In this document: in pieces, positions 34,654 to 43,374 of the stretch
Numbering within the stretch: position 1 is the first letter of the stretch
Layout of the letters: each line of letters starts with the position of its first letter
NCBI GenBank assembly: GCA_016283775.1
Contig: JAEENL010000141.1
Coordinates: forward strand, 1-64,000
Direction of reading: 5' to 3'
DNA length: 64,000 bases
From: Lachnospiraceae bacterium
GTDB lineage: Bacteria > Bacillota > Clostridia > Lachnospirales > Lachnospiraceae
The notes under the pieces: generated by a model
The model's input: the letters and a program-made list of their open reading frames with translations, nothing else
Told to the model about the DNA's origin: nothing
The model's database searches: none
Position numbers and translations under genes: made by a program

Positions 34654-36183
34654 TCAGTGGTTCGGATTTACTATCTCGAGCACGTAGTATCCGTCATCGA
34701 GCGGTTCGGGCGGGGAATAGGAAAAACCGGATCCGTTGAGCCCTTCCTGCACCGCGTTTATCACCTCTTCTGCGGAAAGCTCGGAGGAGCGGTAGGTTAT
34801 GGTGATGTATTCTGCCTGTGACTGGGCCGCAGTCTTTGAGACAACATCATTTCGGGTGTGGCAGACATAGTCCTCGTAAAAATACAGCAGGTGCTTCGCC
34901 GATGTGCACGAATGCGCATAGGGCGAAGTATTTTTGTGCGTTTTTGAAAAATAGTCGTCGCTCTTTAAAAAATAGTTATAGCGGAGGCGGGCACCGGCCC
35001 CAACGGGATCGTCCCAGGTGAGGTCGATGTTGTACCATTTTCCGTCAAGCTTCACCTGGTTCCAGGCGTGGCTCGTGCTGTCGGTATAACCCTCGACTGT
35101 GATGCATTCTATGCCGTTGAGGAGCATGAAGATCCGAAACGTGTCGGAATATCCGTCGCAGACAGCGAGACCGGTCGAAAGAAGGCCGTATGGTGTGTGT
35201 GACGCGGCCGAGGCGTAGTTGTCATAGGAGATGGATGAGATGATGCTGTCGTGCACCACACGGATCTTTTGGATGTCGGATTTGGAAGAAAGCTTCCATT
35301 CATCCGAAAGCCTTGCGATCTCTGTTACCGCGGCAAGCTCCGAGCTTGAGAGCACAGACATGTCACCTGTCCTTACAGCGTAGGAATATTGCGGGTTGTA
35401 GACGACCTTTACCGAATAATAGACATAGATGCAGTTTTTGTAGACCGCGCTGTTTTCCGTGTCCACCGTGATGCTGTAGACCTCAGGGATCGCAGCGGAG
35501 AACTCGGAAGGGGCCACTACGCATGAAGCATCGGAGTAGACCATTCCGAAGGATGAGTAATCAAGGGCATTTTTGAAAAAGCCTTTAAAAGCGTCATTCC
35601 GTGATGAATAAAGGTATACGGAGTCGTAATTGAGAACGGTGTTTGTGTGGACTTCGAGGGACTTTATGAATTTTGAAGCCGCATCGCTTGCCGCTTTTCC
35701 GGTGGTCTTTGTCGGTGTGGGAGTCGGTGTTTTAGTCGGCTTTGGTGTGGGGGTGTTTGTTGCCGTGGGTTTTGGAGTGGGAGTGTTTGTTGCCGTGGGC
35801 TTTGGAGTGGGAGTGTTTGTTGCCGTGGGCTTTGGAGTGGGGGTGTTTGTTGCCGTGGGCTTGGGCGTAGGGGTATTTGTGGCAGTGGGCTCCGGAGTGG
35901 GGGTATTTGTGGCAGTGGGCTCAGGAGTTGGCGTGCTCGTGGCGGTGGGCAGCGGTGTCGGAGTGTCCGTAGCTGCAGGCGGCACTGTAGGAGCAGGTGT
36001 GTCTGTAGCTGCAGGCACCGGAGTAGGCGTATCCGCTGTATCAGGCGAGGACGTATGATCATCCACGGAAACGATATCCGGGATGACACGGCTGATATTG
36101 ACACAGCCTCCCAGCGCTGCCGATGAAAGCCCCAGCGCTGCGATAAGGATATATATGTGTTTTTTTGCGTCTTTGATCTTCAT
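34654..36183 (-). CDS. Transglutaminase-like lipoprotein with long Thr-Pro linker
   Basis: A 509-residue secreted lipoprotein. Lipobox ALGGC (Cys27). Residues about 48-165 are a Pro/Thr-rich stalk of ten-residue [10 protein letters not shown] units. The C-terminal half is a transglutaminase-like domain with triad Cys342 (AVCDGY), His372 (TSHAWN) and Asp387 (NIDLTW). Same design as the protein at 2874-4031 but with a longer stalk, which would hold the domain away from the membrane. The stalk is encoded by 30-bp tandem repeats and so may vary in length between strains. Substrate unknown. Confidence 0.8.
   Translation of the reverse strand: MKIKDAKKHIYILIAALGLSSAALGGCVNISRVIPDIVSVDDHTSSPDTADTPTPVPAATDTPAPTVPPAATDTPTPLPTATSTPTPEPTATNTPTPEPTATNTPTPKPTATNTPTPKPTATNTPTPKPTATNTPTPKPTATNTPTPKPTKTPTPTPTKTTGKAASDAASKFIKSLEVHTNTVLNYDSVYLYSSRNDAFKGFFKNALDYSSFGMVYSDASCVVAPSEFSAAIPEVYSITVDTENSAVYKNCIYVYYSVKVVYNPQYSYAVRTGDMSVLSSSELAAVTEIARLSDEWKLSSKSDIQKIRVVHDSIISSISYDNYASAASHTPYGLLSTGLAVCDGYSDTFRIFMLLNGIECITVEGYTDSTSHAWNQVKLDGKWYNIDLTWDDPVGAGARLRYNYFLKSDDYFSKTHKNTSPYAHSCTSAKHLLYFYEDYVCHTRNDVVSKTAAQSQAEYITITYRSSELSAEEVINAVQEGLNGSGFSYSPPEPLDDGYYVLEIVNPNH
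35731..35970. repeat. Eight 30-bp tandem repeats in lipoprotein stalk
   Basis: About eight 30-bp units, each encoding ten residues of the [20 protein letters not shown] type on the minus strand. The inner units are nearly identical at the DNA level, the outer ones have drifted. Copy number can change by slippage without breaking the frame. Confidence 0.9.
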
Positions 36184-36257
36184 GGTGAAGTATTATAGCA
36201 AATTTACTCTGACAAAACACTACTTTTTTGACTTACACGGCATGAACATCCTACCCC

Positions 36258-36286
36258 TTGTTTCGCTCTCCTTTTTATGATAAAAT
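36258..36286 (+). promoter_or_regulatory. Putative promoter of the gmk-yaaR-holB operon
   Basis: TTGTTT (36258-36263), 17-bp spacer, TAAAAT (36281-36286), 65 bp before the kinase start. Confidence 0.4.
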
Positions 36287-36351
36287 ATCAAGGATGTGAA
36301 GTTGTGCCTTTTGACATGGCTTTACGCCTATAATTCCGGGGAGAAGAAGCA

Positions 36352-36933
36352 ATGGGCAGGATTTACACCGTTATGGGGAAAAGCGCGACAGGGAAGGATA
36401 CCGTATACAGGCGCCTGTTGGAGCGGTTTCACGACAGATTCAGAAAGGTAGTCCTTTATACCACCAGACCCATCAGAGCGGGCGAGCAGAACGGTGTCGA
36501 ATATTATTTCGTTACCATCCCACAGATGGAAGAGATGAAAGCTGCGGGAAAGATCCTCGAGATCCGCATGTACAATACGGTCTACGGCCCATGGTACTAT
36601 TTCACCGCAAACGACGGACAGATAAACCTTGACGAGTCGGATTACATGATGATCACCACTCTTGCCGGATATGAGAGCATCCGCGATCATTTCGGCACCG
36701 AAAACGTGATCCCCATCTATACCGAGATCGACAACTATACAAGGCTTCACAGGGCCGTTGAACGTGAGGGCAGACAAAAGGTTCCCAATTTCTCCGAGGT
36801 CTGCAGAAGATATCTTGCGGATGAGGAGGATTTTTCGGAAAGCGAGCTTCAAAGGCTCGGTGTGAACAAGCGCTTTATCAACGATGATCTTGACAGATGT
36901 CTTGAGGAGATCGGCGAATGGATATCAAAATAA
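36352..36933 (+). CDS. gmk: Guanylate kinase family protein
   Basis: A 193-residue P-loop NMP kinase. Walker A is GKSATGKD (the usual final Ser/Thr is Asp-Thr here), the GMP-binding region YTTRPIRAGEQNGVEYYFV is typical of guanylate kinases. GGGGAG lies eight bases before ATG 36352. It overlaps yaaR by 16 bp. In Bacillus the corresponding position next to yaaQ-yaaR-holB holds thymidylate kinase, so this is an altered arrangement. It may be a second, divergent GMP kinase rather than the main one. Confidence 0.8.
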   Translation: MGRIYTVMGKSATGKDTVYRRLLERFHDRFRKVVLYTTRPIRAGEQNGVEYYFVTIPQMEEMKAAGKILEIRMYNTVYGPWYYFTANDGQINLDESDYMMITTLAGYESIRDHFGTENVIPIYTEIDNYTRLHRAVEREGRQKVPNFSEVCRRYLADEEDFSESELQRLGVNKRFINDDLDRCLEEIGEWISK

Positions 36934-37361
36934 ACCAGACGCAACAGGTAAAAACGGTCGAAAGCAATGCTCCTGCTCCGGAAGCACCGAAGGAGGATTT
37001 CAGCTTTACGCTCATCAGCAAGATAGCGGAAGCGGATCTGCAGGAAAAGCTTGCGGTCTTGATCGAGGACATCACCAAGGAAGGAAAAAAGATCCAAAAG
37101 CACATGGACGTGCGCGACATGAAGCAGTATCGTGCGCTCATCAAGGAGTTCATGAACGAGATAGTCACGCATTCCCACAAATTCGAGCGTGAGAACTTCC
37201 TTGACAAACGCGGACGTCACAGGGTTTACGGCATGATCAAGCTGATCGACGAAAACCTTGACGCGCTGACCGAGGAACTTCTGAAGGAAGAAAAAGACGC
37301 GATGGCCATTTTGACCAGAGTTGACGAGATCAGAGGCCTGCTTCTCGATATCATGACATGA
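36918..37361 (+). CDS. yaaR: YaaR family protein (DUF327)
   Basis: A 147-residue helical protein of the YaaR family, of unknown function, always near holB in Firmicutes. The FMNEIVTHSHKFERENFLDKRGRHRVYGMIKLIDENLD stretch (middle) is the conserved core. It overlaps gmk by 16 bp and holB by four (ATGA), so the three are translationally coupled. Confidence 0.88.
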   Translation: MDIKINQTQQVKTVESNAPAPEAPKEDFSFTLISKIAEADLQEKLAVLIEDITKEGKKIQKHMDVRDMKQYRALIKEFMNEIVTHSHKFERENFLDKRGRHRVYGMIKLIDENLDALTEELLKEEKDAMAILTRVDEIRGLLLDIMT

Positions 37362-38344
37362 CATACAAAGAAGTATACGGACAGGAAAAAACATCAGAAT
37401 TTCTGAAAAGGACCGTGGCTGAACGAAAGATCAGCCACGCATACATTTTCTGCGGGGAAAAAGGCAGCGGGAAAAAGCTGCTTTCCGGACTTTTTGCTAC
37501 GGCCATCCTCTGCGAAAAGGGAGGTCCCGAGCCTTGCGGGGAATGTATTTCGTGTAAACAGGCGGCATCAGGCAACAATCCCGACCTGAAATACATCACG
37601 CACGAAAAGCCGAACGTCATAAGTGTTGACGAGATCAGAGTCCAGCTGAATGCGGATATAGCGGTAAAACCGTATTGCCACGAAAAAAAGGTCTACATCA
37701 TCGATGAGGCCGAAAAGATGAATGAGCAGGCGCAGAACGCGATGCTGAAGACCATCGAGGAACCGCCCGGATATGCTGTGATGATCCTTCTCGTAACGAA
37801 TGAAAAAATACTGCTCCCCACCATACGTTCAAGATGCATTTTGATAAATCTGCGTCCTGTCGAAAAGAAGCATATCAAAAAGCTGCTCGTGGAGAAGCAC
37901 GGCATTTCGGACTATCTGGCCGATATCGCGGCTTCCTATGCGGACGGGATACCCGGGAGAGCGGTGGATTTTGCTTCATCGGAGGAATTTTCCGCACTGA
38001 GGTCGGATGTCATCGGTACCATGAAAAAAATGAGCAGGCTTGAGGCGTCCGAGCTGCCCGCCCTGATAAAGTCGTGGAATGACAAGCAGGAGCTGCCGGA
38101 CAGGCTGAGCCTTGTGTATATGTGGTACAGAGACGTTTTGGTGACAAAGGTGCTCGACAGTACGGACGGTGTGCTTTTCAAGGACGAGGAAGCGGCGCTG
38201 TATGAATATGCCGATCTTCTCACGTGCGAGGAGATCGTAAAAAAGCTGGATGCGGTAAATCTGCTCCGCGAAAGAATGAGATATAACGTAAATCCCGAGG
38301 CGGCGCTGATGCTGTTTTTCCTGAGCTTGAGAGACAGGAAATAG
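37358..38344 (+). CDS. holB: DNA polymerase III subunit delta'
   Basis: A 328-residue clamp-loader subunit. Walker A-like GEKGSGKK, a Cys cluster (CEKG...CGECISCKQ) for zinc, sensor-like DEAEKMNEQAQNAMLKTIEEPPGYAV and the SRC-type motif IRSRCILINLRP are visible. Overlaps yaaR by four bases. The stop codon falls inside the second copy of the 28-base hairpin element. Confidence 0.92.
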   Translation: MTYKEVYGQEKTSEFLKRTVAERKISHAYIFCGEKGSGKKLLSGLFATAILCEKGGPEPCGECISCKQAASGNNPDLKYITHEKPNVISVDEIRVQLNADIAVKPYCHEKKVYIIDEAEKMNEQAQNAMLKTIEEPPGYAVMILLVTNEKILLPTIRSRCILINLRPVEKKHIKKLLVEKHGISDYLADIAASYADGIPGRAVDFASSEEFSALRSDVIGTMKKMSRLEASELPALIKSWNDKQELPDRLSLVYMWYRDVLVTKVLDSTDGVLFKDEEAALYEYADLLTCEEIVKKLDAVNLLRERMRYNVNPEAALMLFFLSLRDRK

Positions 38345-38368
38345 TCCCTCAAAGCCGGGACGGGCTCC
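38341..38368 (+). repeat. 28-base hairpin element, copy 2
   Basis: Stem GTCCC (38344-38348) with GGGAC (38357-38361) around the loop TCAAAGCC; AGCC (38353-38356) is complementary to GGCT (38363-38366). It starts at the holB stop codon. A nine-bp hairpin with a three-base loop (38367-38387) follows, then GGAGG and the ricT start 39 bases after the core. Differs from the copy at 33374-33401 only at one compensated base pair. Confidence 0.75.
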
Positions 38369-38406
38369 CGGCAATTTCATTGCCGGGCGAGAATGGAGGT
38401 TCATAA

Positions 38407-39327
38407 ATGACAAAAGTAGTTGGTGTAAGATTCAGACAGGCGGGAAAAGTATATTATTTCGACCCGCTTGAGTACAATATCGAACAGGGAAGCAATGTTA
38501 TCGTCGAGACCGCACGGGGCATTGAATTCGGACATGTTGTGATGGGAGTCAGGGAAGTGGAAGACGAAAAAGTGGTTCAGCCGCTGAAACCCATCATCCG
38601 CCCTGCGACCGAAGACGACGAGAAACAGGAAAAGGCAAACCGGGAAAAAGAAAAGAATGCGTTCAAGATCTGCCTTGAAAAGATAGCAAACCGCGGGCTT
38701 GAGATGAAGCTCATCGGCTGCGAATACACTTTTGACTCAAACAAAGTCCTGTTTTATTTTACGGCGGACGGAAGAGTCGATTTCAGAGAACTGGTAAAGG
38801 ATCTGGCGGCGGTGTTCAGGACCAGGATAGAGCTCCGTCAGGTCGGAGTGCGTGATGAGGCAAAGATCCTCGGAGGCATTGGCGTTTGCGGACGCCCGCT
38901 TTGCTGCCATTCCTATCTTTCCGATTTTGTGCCTGTTTCCATAAAGATGGCAAAGGAACAGAACCTTTCGCTCAATCCCACAAAGATCTCCGGCGTGTGC
39001 GGAAGGCTCATGTGCTGCCTGAAGAACGAAGAGGCGGCTTATGAAGAACTCAATTCCAAATTGCCTAACATCGGGGATTATGTCACCACAAACGATGGCC
39101 TTAAGGGCCAGGTACAGAGCCTTTCCGTGCTTAAGCAGAAAGTGCGCGTGCTTGTGGAGACAGGTGACGATGAGCGTGAACTTAAGGAATACGATGCCGA
39201 CCAGCTGAAGTTCAAGGCCAGAAAGCGTAAGGACTCCGGCACTTCCAAGGAGGAAGAGGCAGCGGCCAAGGAGCTGGAGCGCCTTGAAAAGCGAGAAGGC
39301 GGCAAATCCAAGCTCGGAGAGGAATAA
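38407..39327 (+). CDS. ricT: RicT/YaaT (PSP1 domain, iron-sulfur regulator of RNA decay)
   Basis: A 306-residue PSP1-domain protein. The Cys-rich segments GVCGRPLCCHSYL and GVCGRLMCCLKNE provide the ligands of the [4Fe-4S] cluster of the Bacillus RicAFT complex, which assists RNase Y mRNA processing. The C-terminal ~50 residues are charged and probably disordered (KARKRKDSGTSKEEE). GGAGG precedes ATG 38407. Position between holB and yabB matches Firmicutes order. The segment before it holds the hairpin element described separately. Confidence 0.93.
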   Translation: MTKVVGVRFRQAGKVYYFDPLEYNIEQGSNVIVETARGIEFGHVVMGVREVEDEKVVQPLKPIIRPATEDDEKQEKANREKEKNAFKICLEKIANRGLEMKLIGCEYTFDSNKVLFYFTADGRVDFRELVKDLAAVFRTRIELRQVGVRDEAKILGGIGVCGRPLCCHSYLSDFVPVSIKMAKEQNLSLNPTKISGVCGRLMCCLKNEEAAYEELNSKLPNIGDYVTTNDGLKGQVQSLSVLKQKVRVLVETGDDERELKEYDADQLKFKARKRKDSGTSKEEEAAAKELERLEKREGGKSKLGEE

Positions 39328-39329
39328 AA

Positions 39330-40073
39330 GTGGAATCTGAGATTACCCTTAAAAGCACTGAGAGGATCGACGATCTTCAGAGAAACGGACTGCAGATCAT
39401 CCAGGACAAAGAGCGCTTCTGCTTTGGCATGGATGCGGTGCTGCTTTCGGGCTTTGCAAGGGCAAACCGCGGTGAAGCTGTGCTTGATCTCGGCACCGGA
39501 ACCGGGATAATCCCGATACTCATGACCGCAAAGACCAAAGCGGACAGGTTTTGTGCGCTTGAGATCCAGGAAGAGAGCGCCGACATGGCGCGAAGGAGCG
39601 TTCGGCTCAATCACCTTGAAGACAAGGTAAATATAGTAACAGGAGATATAAAAGAGGCTTCCCGTATTTTCGGAAAGGCCTCTTTTGATGTTGTTACGAG
39701 TAATCCGCCATATATGGTCGCAGGGCACGGAGAAGCCTGCCCCGATGAGGCAAAGGCCATCGCACGACATGAGATATTGTGCTCTCTTGATGATGTGGTA
39801 AGGGAAGCATCCGCGTGCCTCAAGCCGAACGGCAGATTTTACATGGTCCACAGACCTTTCAGGCTTGGCGAGATCTTTTCGTGTTTTGAAAAATATGGAT
39901 TAAAGCCTAAAGAAATGCGGATGGTGCATCCTTTTATCGACAAAGAACCGAACATGGTGCTGCTTGGCGCCTCAAAGGGCGGAAACGACGGCATAAAAAC
40001 AGCGCCGCCGCTCATTGTCTACAAGGAGCGGGGCGTATATACGGACGAGATATATGACGTTTACGGATACTGA
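39330..40073 (+). CDS. YabB/TrmN6 family SAM-dependent methyltransferase
   Basis: A 247-residue methyltransferase. Motif I is VLDLGTGTGIIPI and the catalytic motif SNPPYM is that of N6-adenine methyltransferases; the family modifies A37 of tRNA1(Val). The start is GTG 39330, two bases after the ricT stop, with GGAGAGG upstream. Gene position matches yabB of Bacillus. Confidence 0.88.
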   Translation: MESEITLKSTERIDDLQRNGLQIIQDKERFCFGMDAVLLSGFARANRGEAVLDLGTGTGIIPILMTAKTKADRFCALEIQEESADMARRSVRLNHLEDKVNIVTGDIKEASRIFGKASFDVVTSNPPYMVAGHGEACPDEAKAIARHEILCSLDDVVREASACLKPNGRFYMVHRPFRLGEIFSCFEKYGLKPKEMRMVHPFIDKEPNMVLLGASKGGNDGIKTAPPLIVYKERGVYTDEIYDVYGY

Positions 40074-40274
40074 ACTCTGAAGGACCTGCCCGTAAATGCG
40101 GCTTTCAGGGCAAAAAAATGCCTTGAACCGGAAGGGGAATCCGATCCAAGGACTTTGGGGTTGAGGGGTTTAATTTCTAACAACACTATTATATAACAAA
40201 AAGTCCAACAAATGTCCACACTTTTATTCTCAAAAACTGATCATTTTTTTTGAAAGGTGAAAAAAGGTACAAAA

Positions 40275-41111
40275 ATGCTCTATTTATGTGCAACACCTAT
40301 AGGAAATCTTGAAGATATCTCGATGCGTGCCGTGAGGATCCTCAAAGAGTGCGACCTTATCGCAGCGGAGGACACGAGGAACAGCATCAAACTGCTTTCA
40401 CATTTTGATATACATACACCGATGACCAGCTATCACGAGTTCAACAAAGTCGACAAAGCAAGAGAGCTTGTGTCAATGATGCTTGAAGGGAAGGATATCG
40501 TCTGCATCACGGATGCAGGAACGCCGGGGATCTCAGATCCGGGTGAGGAACTGGTAAGGCAGGCGAGAGAAGCGGGCATCACAGTCACTTCCGTACCCGG
40601 CGCGTGCGCCTGCATCACAGCGCTCACGATGTCCGGACTTCCGACAAGACGCTTTGCTTTTGAGGCTTTTCTTCCGACCGACAAAAAGGAACTCCGCCGG
40701 GTCCTTGACGAGATGAAGACCGAGACCCGCACGGTGGTCATGTATGAGGCTCCCCACAGGCTCTTAAAGACTCTGCAGCTGCTGCTTTCCGAACTCGGGG
40801 ACAGAAAGATGGTGATATGTAAAGAACTCACCAAAAAGCACGAAAATTCTTATGAGGGAACGATATCCTCAATGATCTCACGCTTTACCGCAGAGGAGCC
40901 CAAGGGCGAATATGTGCTTGTGATCGAGGGCAGAAGTCACGACGACATTGAACAGGAAGAACAGGCAAAATGGGATACGATGTCGATGGAGGAGCATGTG
41001 CAGCTTTACCTTGACCGCGGCATGGACAAAAAAGAGGCTATGAAAGCCGTTGCAACTGACCGGGGCATTTCAAAAAGGGATGTCTATCAGGCGCTTCTTG
41101 CTACCGAATGA
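40275..41111 (+). CDS. rsmI: 16S rRNA 2'-O-ribose C1402 methyltransferase RsmI
   Basis: A 278-residue RsmI. MLYLCATPIGNLEDISMRA at the N-terminus and the SAM-binding AGTPGISDPGEELV are hallmarks. I chose ATG 40275 (AAGG seven bases upstream) over the in-frame GTG at 40257, which has no spaced ribosome binding site and adds six residues before the conserved strand. The 200 bp before it (40074-40274) contain no gene; a weak hairpin around 40090-40110 and an AT-rich stretch could hold a promoter. A strong terminator follows. Confidence 0.93.
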   Translation: MLYLCATPIGNLEDISMRAVRILKECDLIAAEDTRNSIKLLSHFDIHTPMTSYHEFNKVDKARELVSMMLEGKDIVCITDAGTPGISDPGEELVRQAREAGITVTSVPGACACITALTMSGLPTRRFAFEAFLPTDKKELRRVLDEMKTETRTVVMYEAPHRLLKTLQLLLSELGDRKMVICKELTKKHENSYEGTISSMISRFTAEEPKGEYVLVIEGRSHDDIEQEEQAKWDTMSMEEHVQLYLDRGMDKKEAMKAVATDRGISKRDVYQALLATE

Positions 41112-41134
41112 CAAACTTCACAAAAAACAATGAT

Positions 41135-41163
41135 AAAAACCCGTCCGAAAAGGACGGGTTTTT
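41135..41163 (+). terminator. Intrinsic terminator after rsmI
   Basis: ACCCGTCC/GGACGGGT stem (41139-41146 with 41152-41159), five-base loop GAAAA, flanked by A5 and T5. Strong and, by symmetry, bidirectional. Confidence 0.93.
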
Positions 41164-41193
41164 GTGTATATTGCACAAAAGAGATGGAAAAAA

Positions 41194-41273
41194 TTGTGCA
41201 AGTTGTACATTGACCGTGTCCGCCGCCGCTGATAAACTATCTATTAGAGCAACCGATTGCGCAACTTGCGCAA
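41194..41273 (+). promoter_or_regulatory. Promoter flanked by two related operators
   Basis: TTGACC (41210-41215), 17 bp, TAAACT (41233-41238). Just upstream lies TTGTGCAAGTTGTACA (41194-41209) and downstream the palindromic TTGCGCAACTTGCGCAA (41257-41273); both are TTGYGCAA-type half-sites around a single central base. A lone TTGCACAA sits at 41171-41178. Centres are 64 bp apart, about six helical turns, suitable for looping. The regulator is not encoded in the window as far as I can tell. Confidence 0.6.
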
Positions 41274-41303
41274 CACAGTCCAAAGATACATAGGAGAACA
41301 CAC

Positions 41304-43145
41304 ATGGACAAATTTATCGTAAACATCATACACCGTCCCGAAATGGTGCCGGAGTATGCGGAAAAGATCACAGGACAGGGCAAGGGAGAGGACATCTCAA
41401 GAAAATCCCTGCTCACGGAATCCCTGGATATCTTTAAAACACAGCAGGAATGCGCTCACAAAAACGGGCTCAAGACGACCATCCAGATGACCTACGCAAG
41501 CCTTTTCAACGACGAAGCCGTAAGCCTTGCAAAGGAGCATCACGAAAAATACGGAGATGAGATCGCGCTCACTCTTCTCGGCCTTCCCTGCAAAGAATTC
41601 CGCGAGAAATACAAGACAAAGGATTTCTGCATCTGGATGTTCTCCATGGAGGACAAAAAATCCATAGTGGATGATGTGTTTGGGAAATTCCGCGATATCT
41701 TCGGTTTTTATCCCGAATCCACCGGCTCCTATTATATGGATGCGGACCTTATAAACTATATCAAAGAAAAATATCCCTCCGTAAAATGCGCGGTAGCCAC
41801 ATGCTGGGAGGAAGGCCCCAAGGCGTACCACACCTGCAACAATTCCTGGTATACCCTGATGGACGGCGGCCCGTGGGCACCCTGGATCCCGTCCAAGGCA
41901 AACACGCATGCGCCTGCGGCAAACGAAGCCGAGGATTCCGGCATTGTTGCCATTCCGCATCTTTCACGAGATCTCCTTGCCTGCTATGACGGAAACGGCA
42001 GCAACTTCGGAACACATCCCCAGAATGTTCTCCGCGGCATGATCTATGATTCAAAGACCTGGGACTATCCTTATCTCTACAACCTCATCGACCAGTACAG
42101 AGCGCTTGCAAAGTATAACAACGGCTATGCCTACAACATGATGTTCGTGGGACCCGGCTGGATGAACAAGATGGGACGCTGGGAGGCTCCGTATGAGCTG
42201 CTGCTCAAATCCTACGAGGACGGCTGCGCATACTACGGAAAACTGAAAAAGGAAGGCGTTCTGGTCGATATGACCATGTCCGAGTTTGCGGACCATTATC
42301 GCAAAAAGAAAACCTACACCGAGCCTGAATGCGCTTTGTGGCGTGATATCCTTTACGGCTCCGACAAGCAGCTTTTCTGGTACTGCGACCCCTTCATGCG
42401 CGCCTGCGTAAACATGGATCAGGGCGGTGCTATCGTGGATCTCCGTCCCTATGTGGCAAAGCTCGAGTGGCCTGTGGGCATCGGAACAAAGCACGTTCAG
42501 GATGCCTCCTATCCTTTCCTTATCCAGGAAAAATACAGAGCGGGCTATTTTACCCACTATGCAGGCGAAGGAACAGTGCGCTCCGCAAAATTTTCACATA
42601 ACGGCGAAGAAGTGGACCTGTGTCTCTGCCGAACCAAAGCGCATTTTTCGGAAGAAAACGGCGTAAGAACTCTCACACTCGATCCCGTTGACATAGAATT
42701 TGCGGATGTCACCATAACCGTGCAGACCCTTGTTTCCTTTAAAGAAGGCGATTCCTCGATAAAGATCACGAGAAAGATAGTAAATTCCACAGATCCCGAC
42801 GTGAGGATCGATGTGAACGAATATATGGTCGCATGCTACGGCACCACGGAATATCCTGAGGACATGACTCCCATCACGCTCTCCGTGACCGGCAGCGCAG
42901 GAAACAAGAGCGAGATACCTTATGAATACAAATGCAGAGAGGCTGCGGAGAACGGCGCAAAGGAAGTAAGAGCCGTGATCCCGCCCATCAATACCGAGGT
43001 CTCCCTCACCTGCGACAACAAAGACGCAGAGGGATACATAAGGGAAGGCTACGCATTTTCACCCATGTTCACACTTGGGTATACCACATCCTTAAAGTGC
43101 GGAGAGGAGGTAACCACATGGCTCAGGCTCGAAAAGGAAAACTGA
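41304..43145 (+). CDS. Unknown 613-residue protein, possible DUF3863/DUF3864 (deacetylase-like barrel)
   Basis: No signal peptide or membrane helix. The N-terminal ~400 residues look like an alpha/beta barrel with many aromatic residues and conserved-looking His/Asp stretches (FNDEAVSLAKEHHEKYGDE, STGSYYMDADLINYIKEKYPSVKCAVATCWEEG, YNMMFVGPGWMNKMGRWE). The C-terminal ~200 are beta-rich, like accessory domains of glycoside hydrolases. This layout recalls the DUF3863-DUF3864 family and GH57/polysaccharide deacetylase-like proteins; the match is from memory and uncertain. Placed next to galactan and starch genes, so a cytoplasmic carbohydrate-active role is likely but unproven. Preceded by a promoter with paired operators. 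Confidence 0.55.
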   Translation: MDKFIVNIIHRPEMVPEYAEKITGQGKGEDISRKSLLTESLDIFKTQQECAHKNGLKTTIQMTYASLFNDEAVSLAKEHHEKYGDEIALTLLGLPCKEFREKYKTKDFCIWMFSMEDKKSIVDDVFGKFRDIFGFYPESTGSYYMDADLINYIKEKYPSVKCAVATCWEEGPKAYHTCNNSWYTLMDGGPWAPWIPSKANTHAPAANEAEDSGIVAIPHLSRDLLACYDGNGSNFGTHPQNVLRGMIYDSKTWDYPYLYNLIDQYRALAKYNNGYAYNMMFVGPGWMNKMGRWEAPYELLLKSYEDGCAYYGKLKKEGVLVDMTMSEFADHYRKKKTYTEPECALWRDILYGSDKQLFWYCDPFMRACVNMDQGGAIVDLRPYVAKLEWPVGIGTKHVQDASYPFLIQEKYRAGYFTHYAGEGTVRSAKFSHNGEEVDLCLCRTKAHFSEENGVRTLTLDPVDIEFADVTITVQTLVSFKEGDSSIKITRKIVNSTDPDVRIDVNEYMVACYGTTEYPEDMTPITLSVTGSAGNKSEIPYEYKCREAAENGAKEVRAVIPPINTEVSLTCDNKDAEGYIREGYAFSPMFTLGYTTSLKCGEEVTTWLRLEKEN

Positions 43146-43342
43146 ATTACCGCTGTCCTTCGTGCTTTATGCGCGACCTTGACATAGACATGTTTTACGA
43201 CAAGGACAAGGACGAGTACTATTGCCTTCGTTGCCAGTACAGAGGGAACGAAGAGGACGTATTAAAGAAAAATGAGATGGCCCGTTTCAGGTACGGTGCA
43301 ATGCACAAACGATTCACGGATTTTGAGGATTTCAGCAAGTGA
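43118..43342 (+). CDS. Small zinc-ribbon protein
   Basis: A 74-residue protein with two CxxC pairs (CPSC at 13-16 and CLRC at about 36-39), a treble-clef or zinc-ribbon pattern. ATG 43118 follows GGAGAGGAGG by seven bases. It overlaps the 3' end of the preceding 613-residue gene by 28 bp in another frame, so it is translationally coupled. The tail is basic and aromatic (FRYGAMHKRFTDFEDFSK). Function unknown. Confidence 0.75.
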   Translation: MAQARKGKLNYRCPSCFMRDLDIDMFYDKDKDEYYCLRCQYRGNEEDVLKKNEMARFRYGAMHKRFTDFEDFSK

Positions 43343-43374
43343 TCCGGCACCTAAACGAAAAATAACGAAAAAAA

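Noticed and set aside
35630-36058. Plus-strand frame of Val-Gly repeats
   Set aside because: Antisense of the Thr-Pro tandem repeats of the lipoprotein; an artefact of the 30-bp repeat.
36311-36334. Perfect TTGACA and TATAAT before gmk
   Set aside because: They are only 12 bp apart, too close for sigma-A, and a start there would leave almost no leader before the ribosome binding site. The 36258-36286 pair is preferred.
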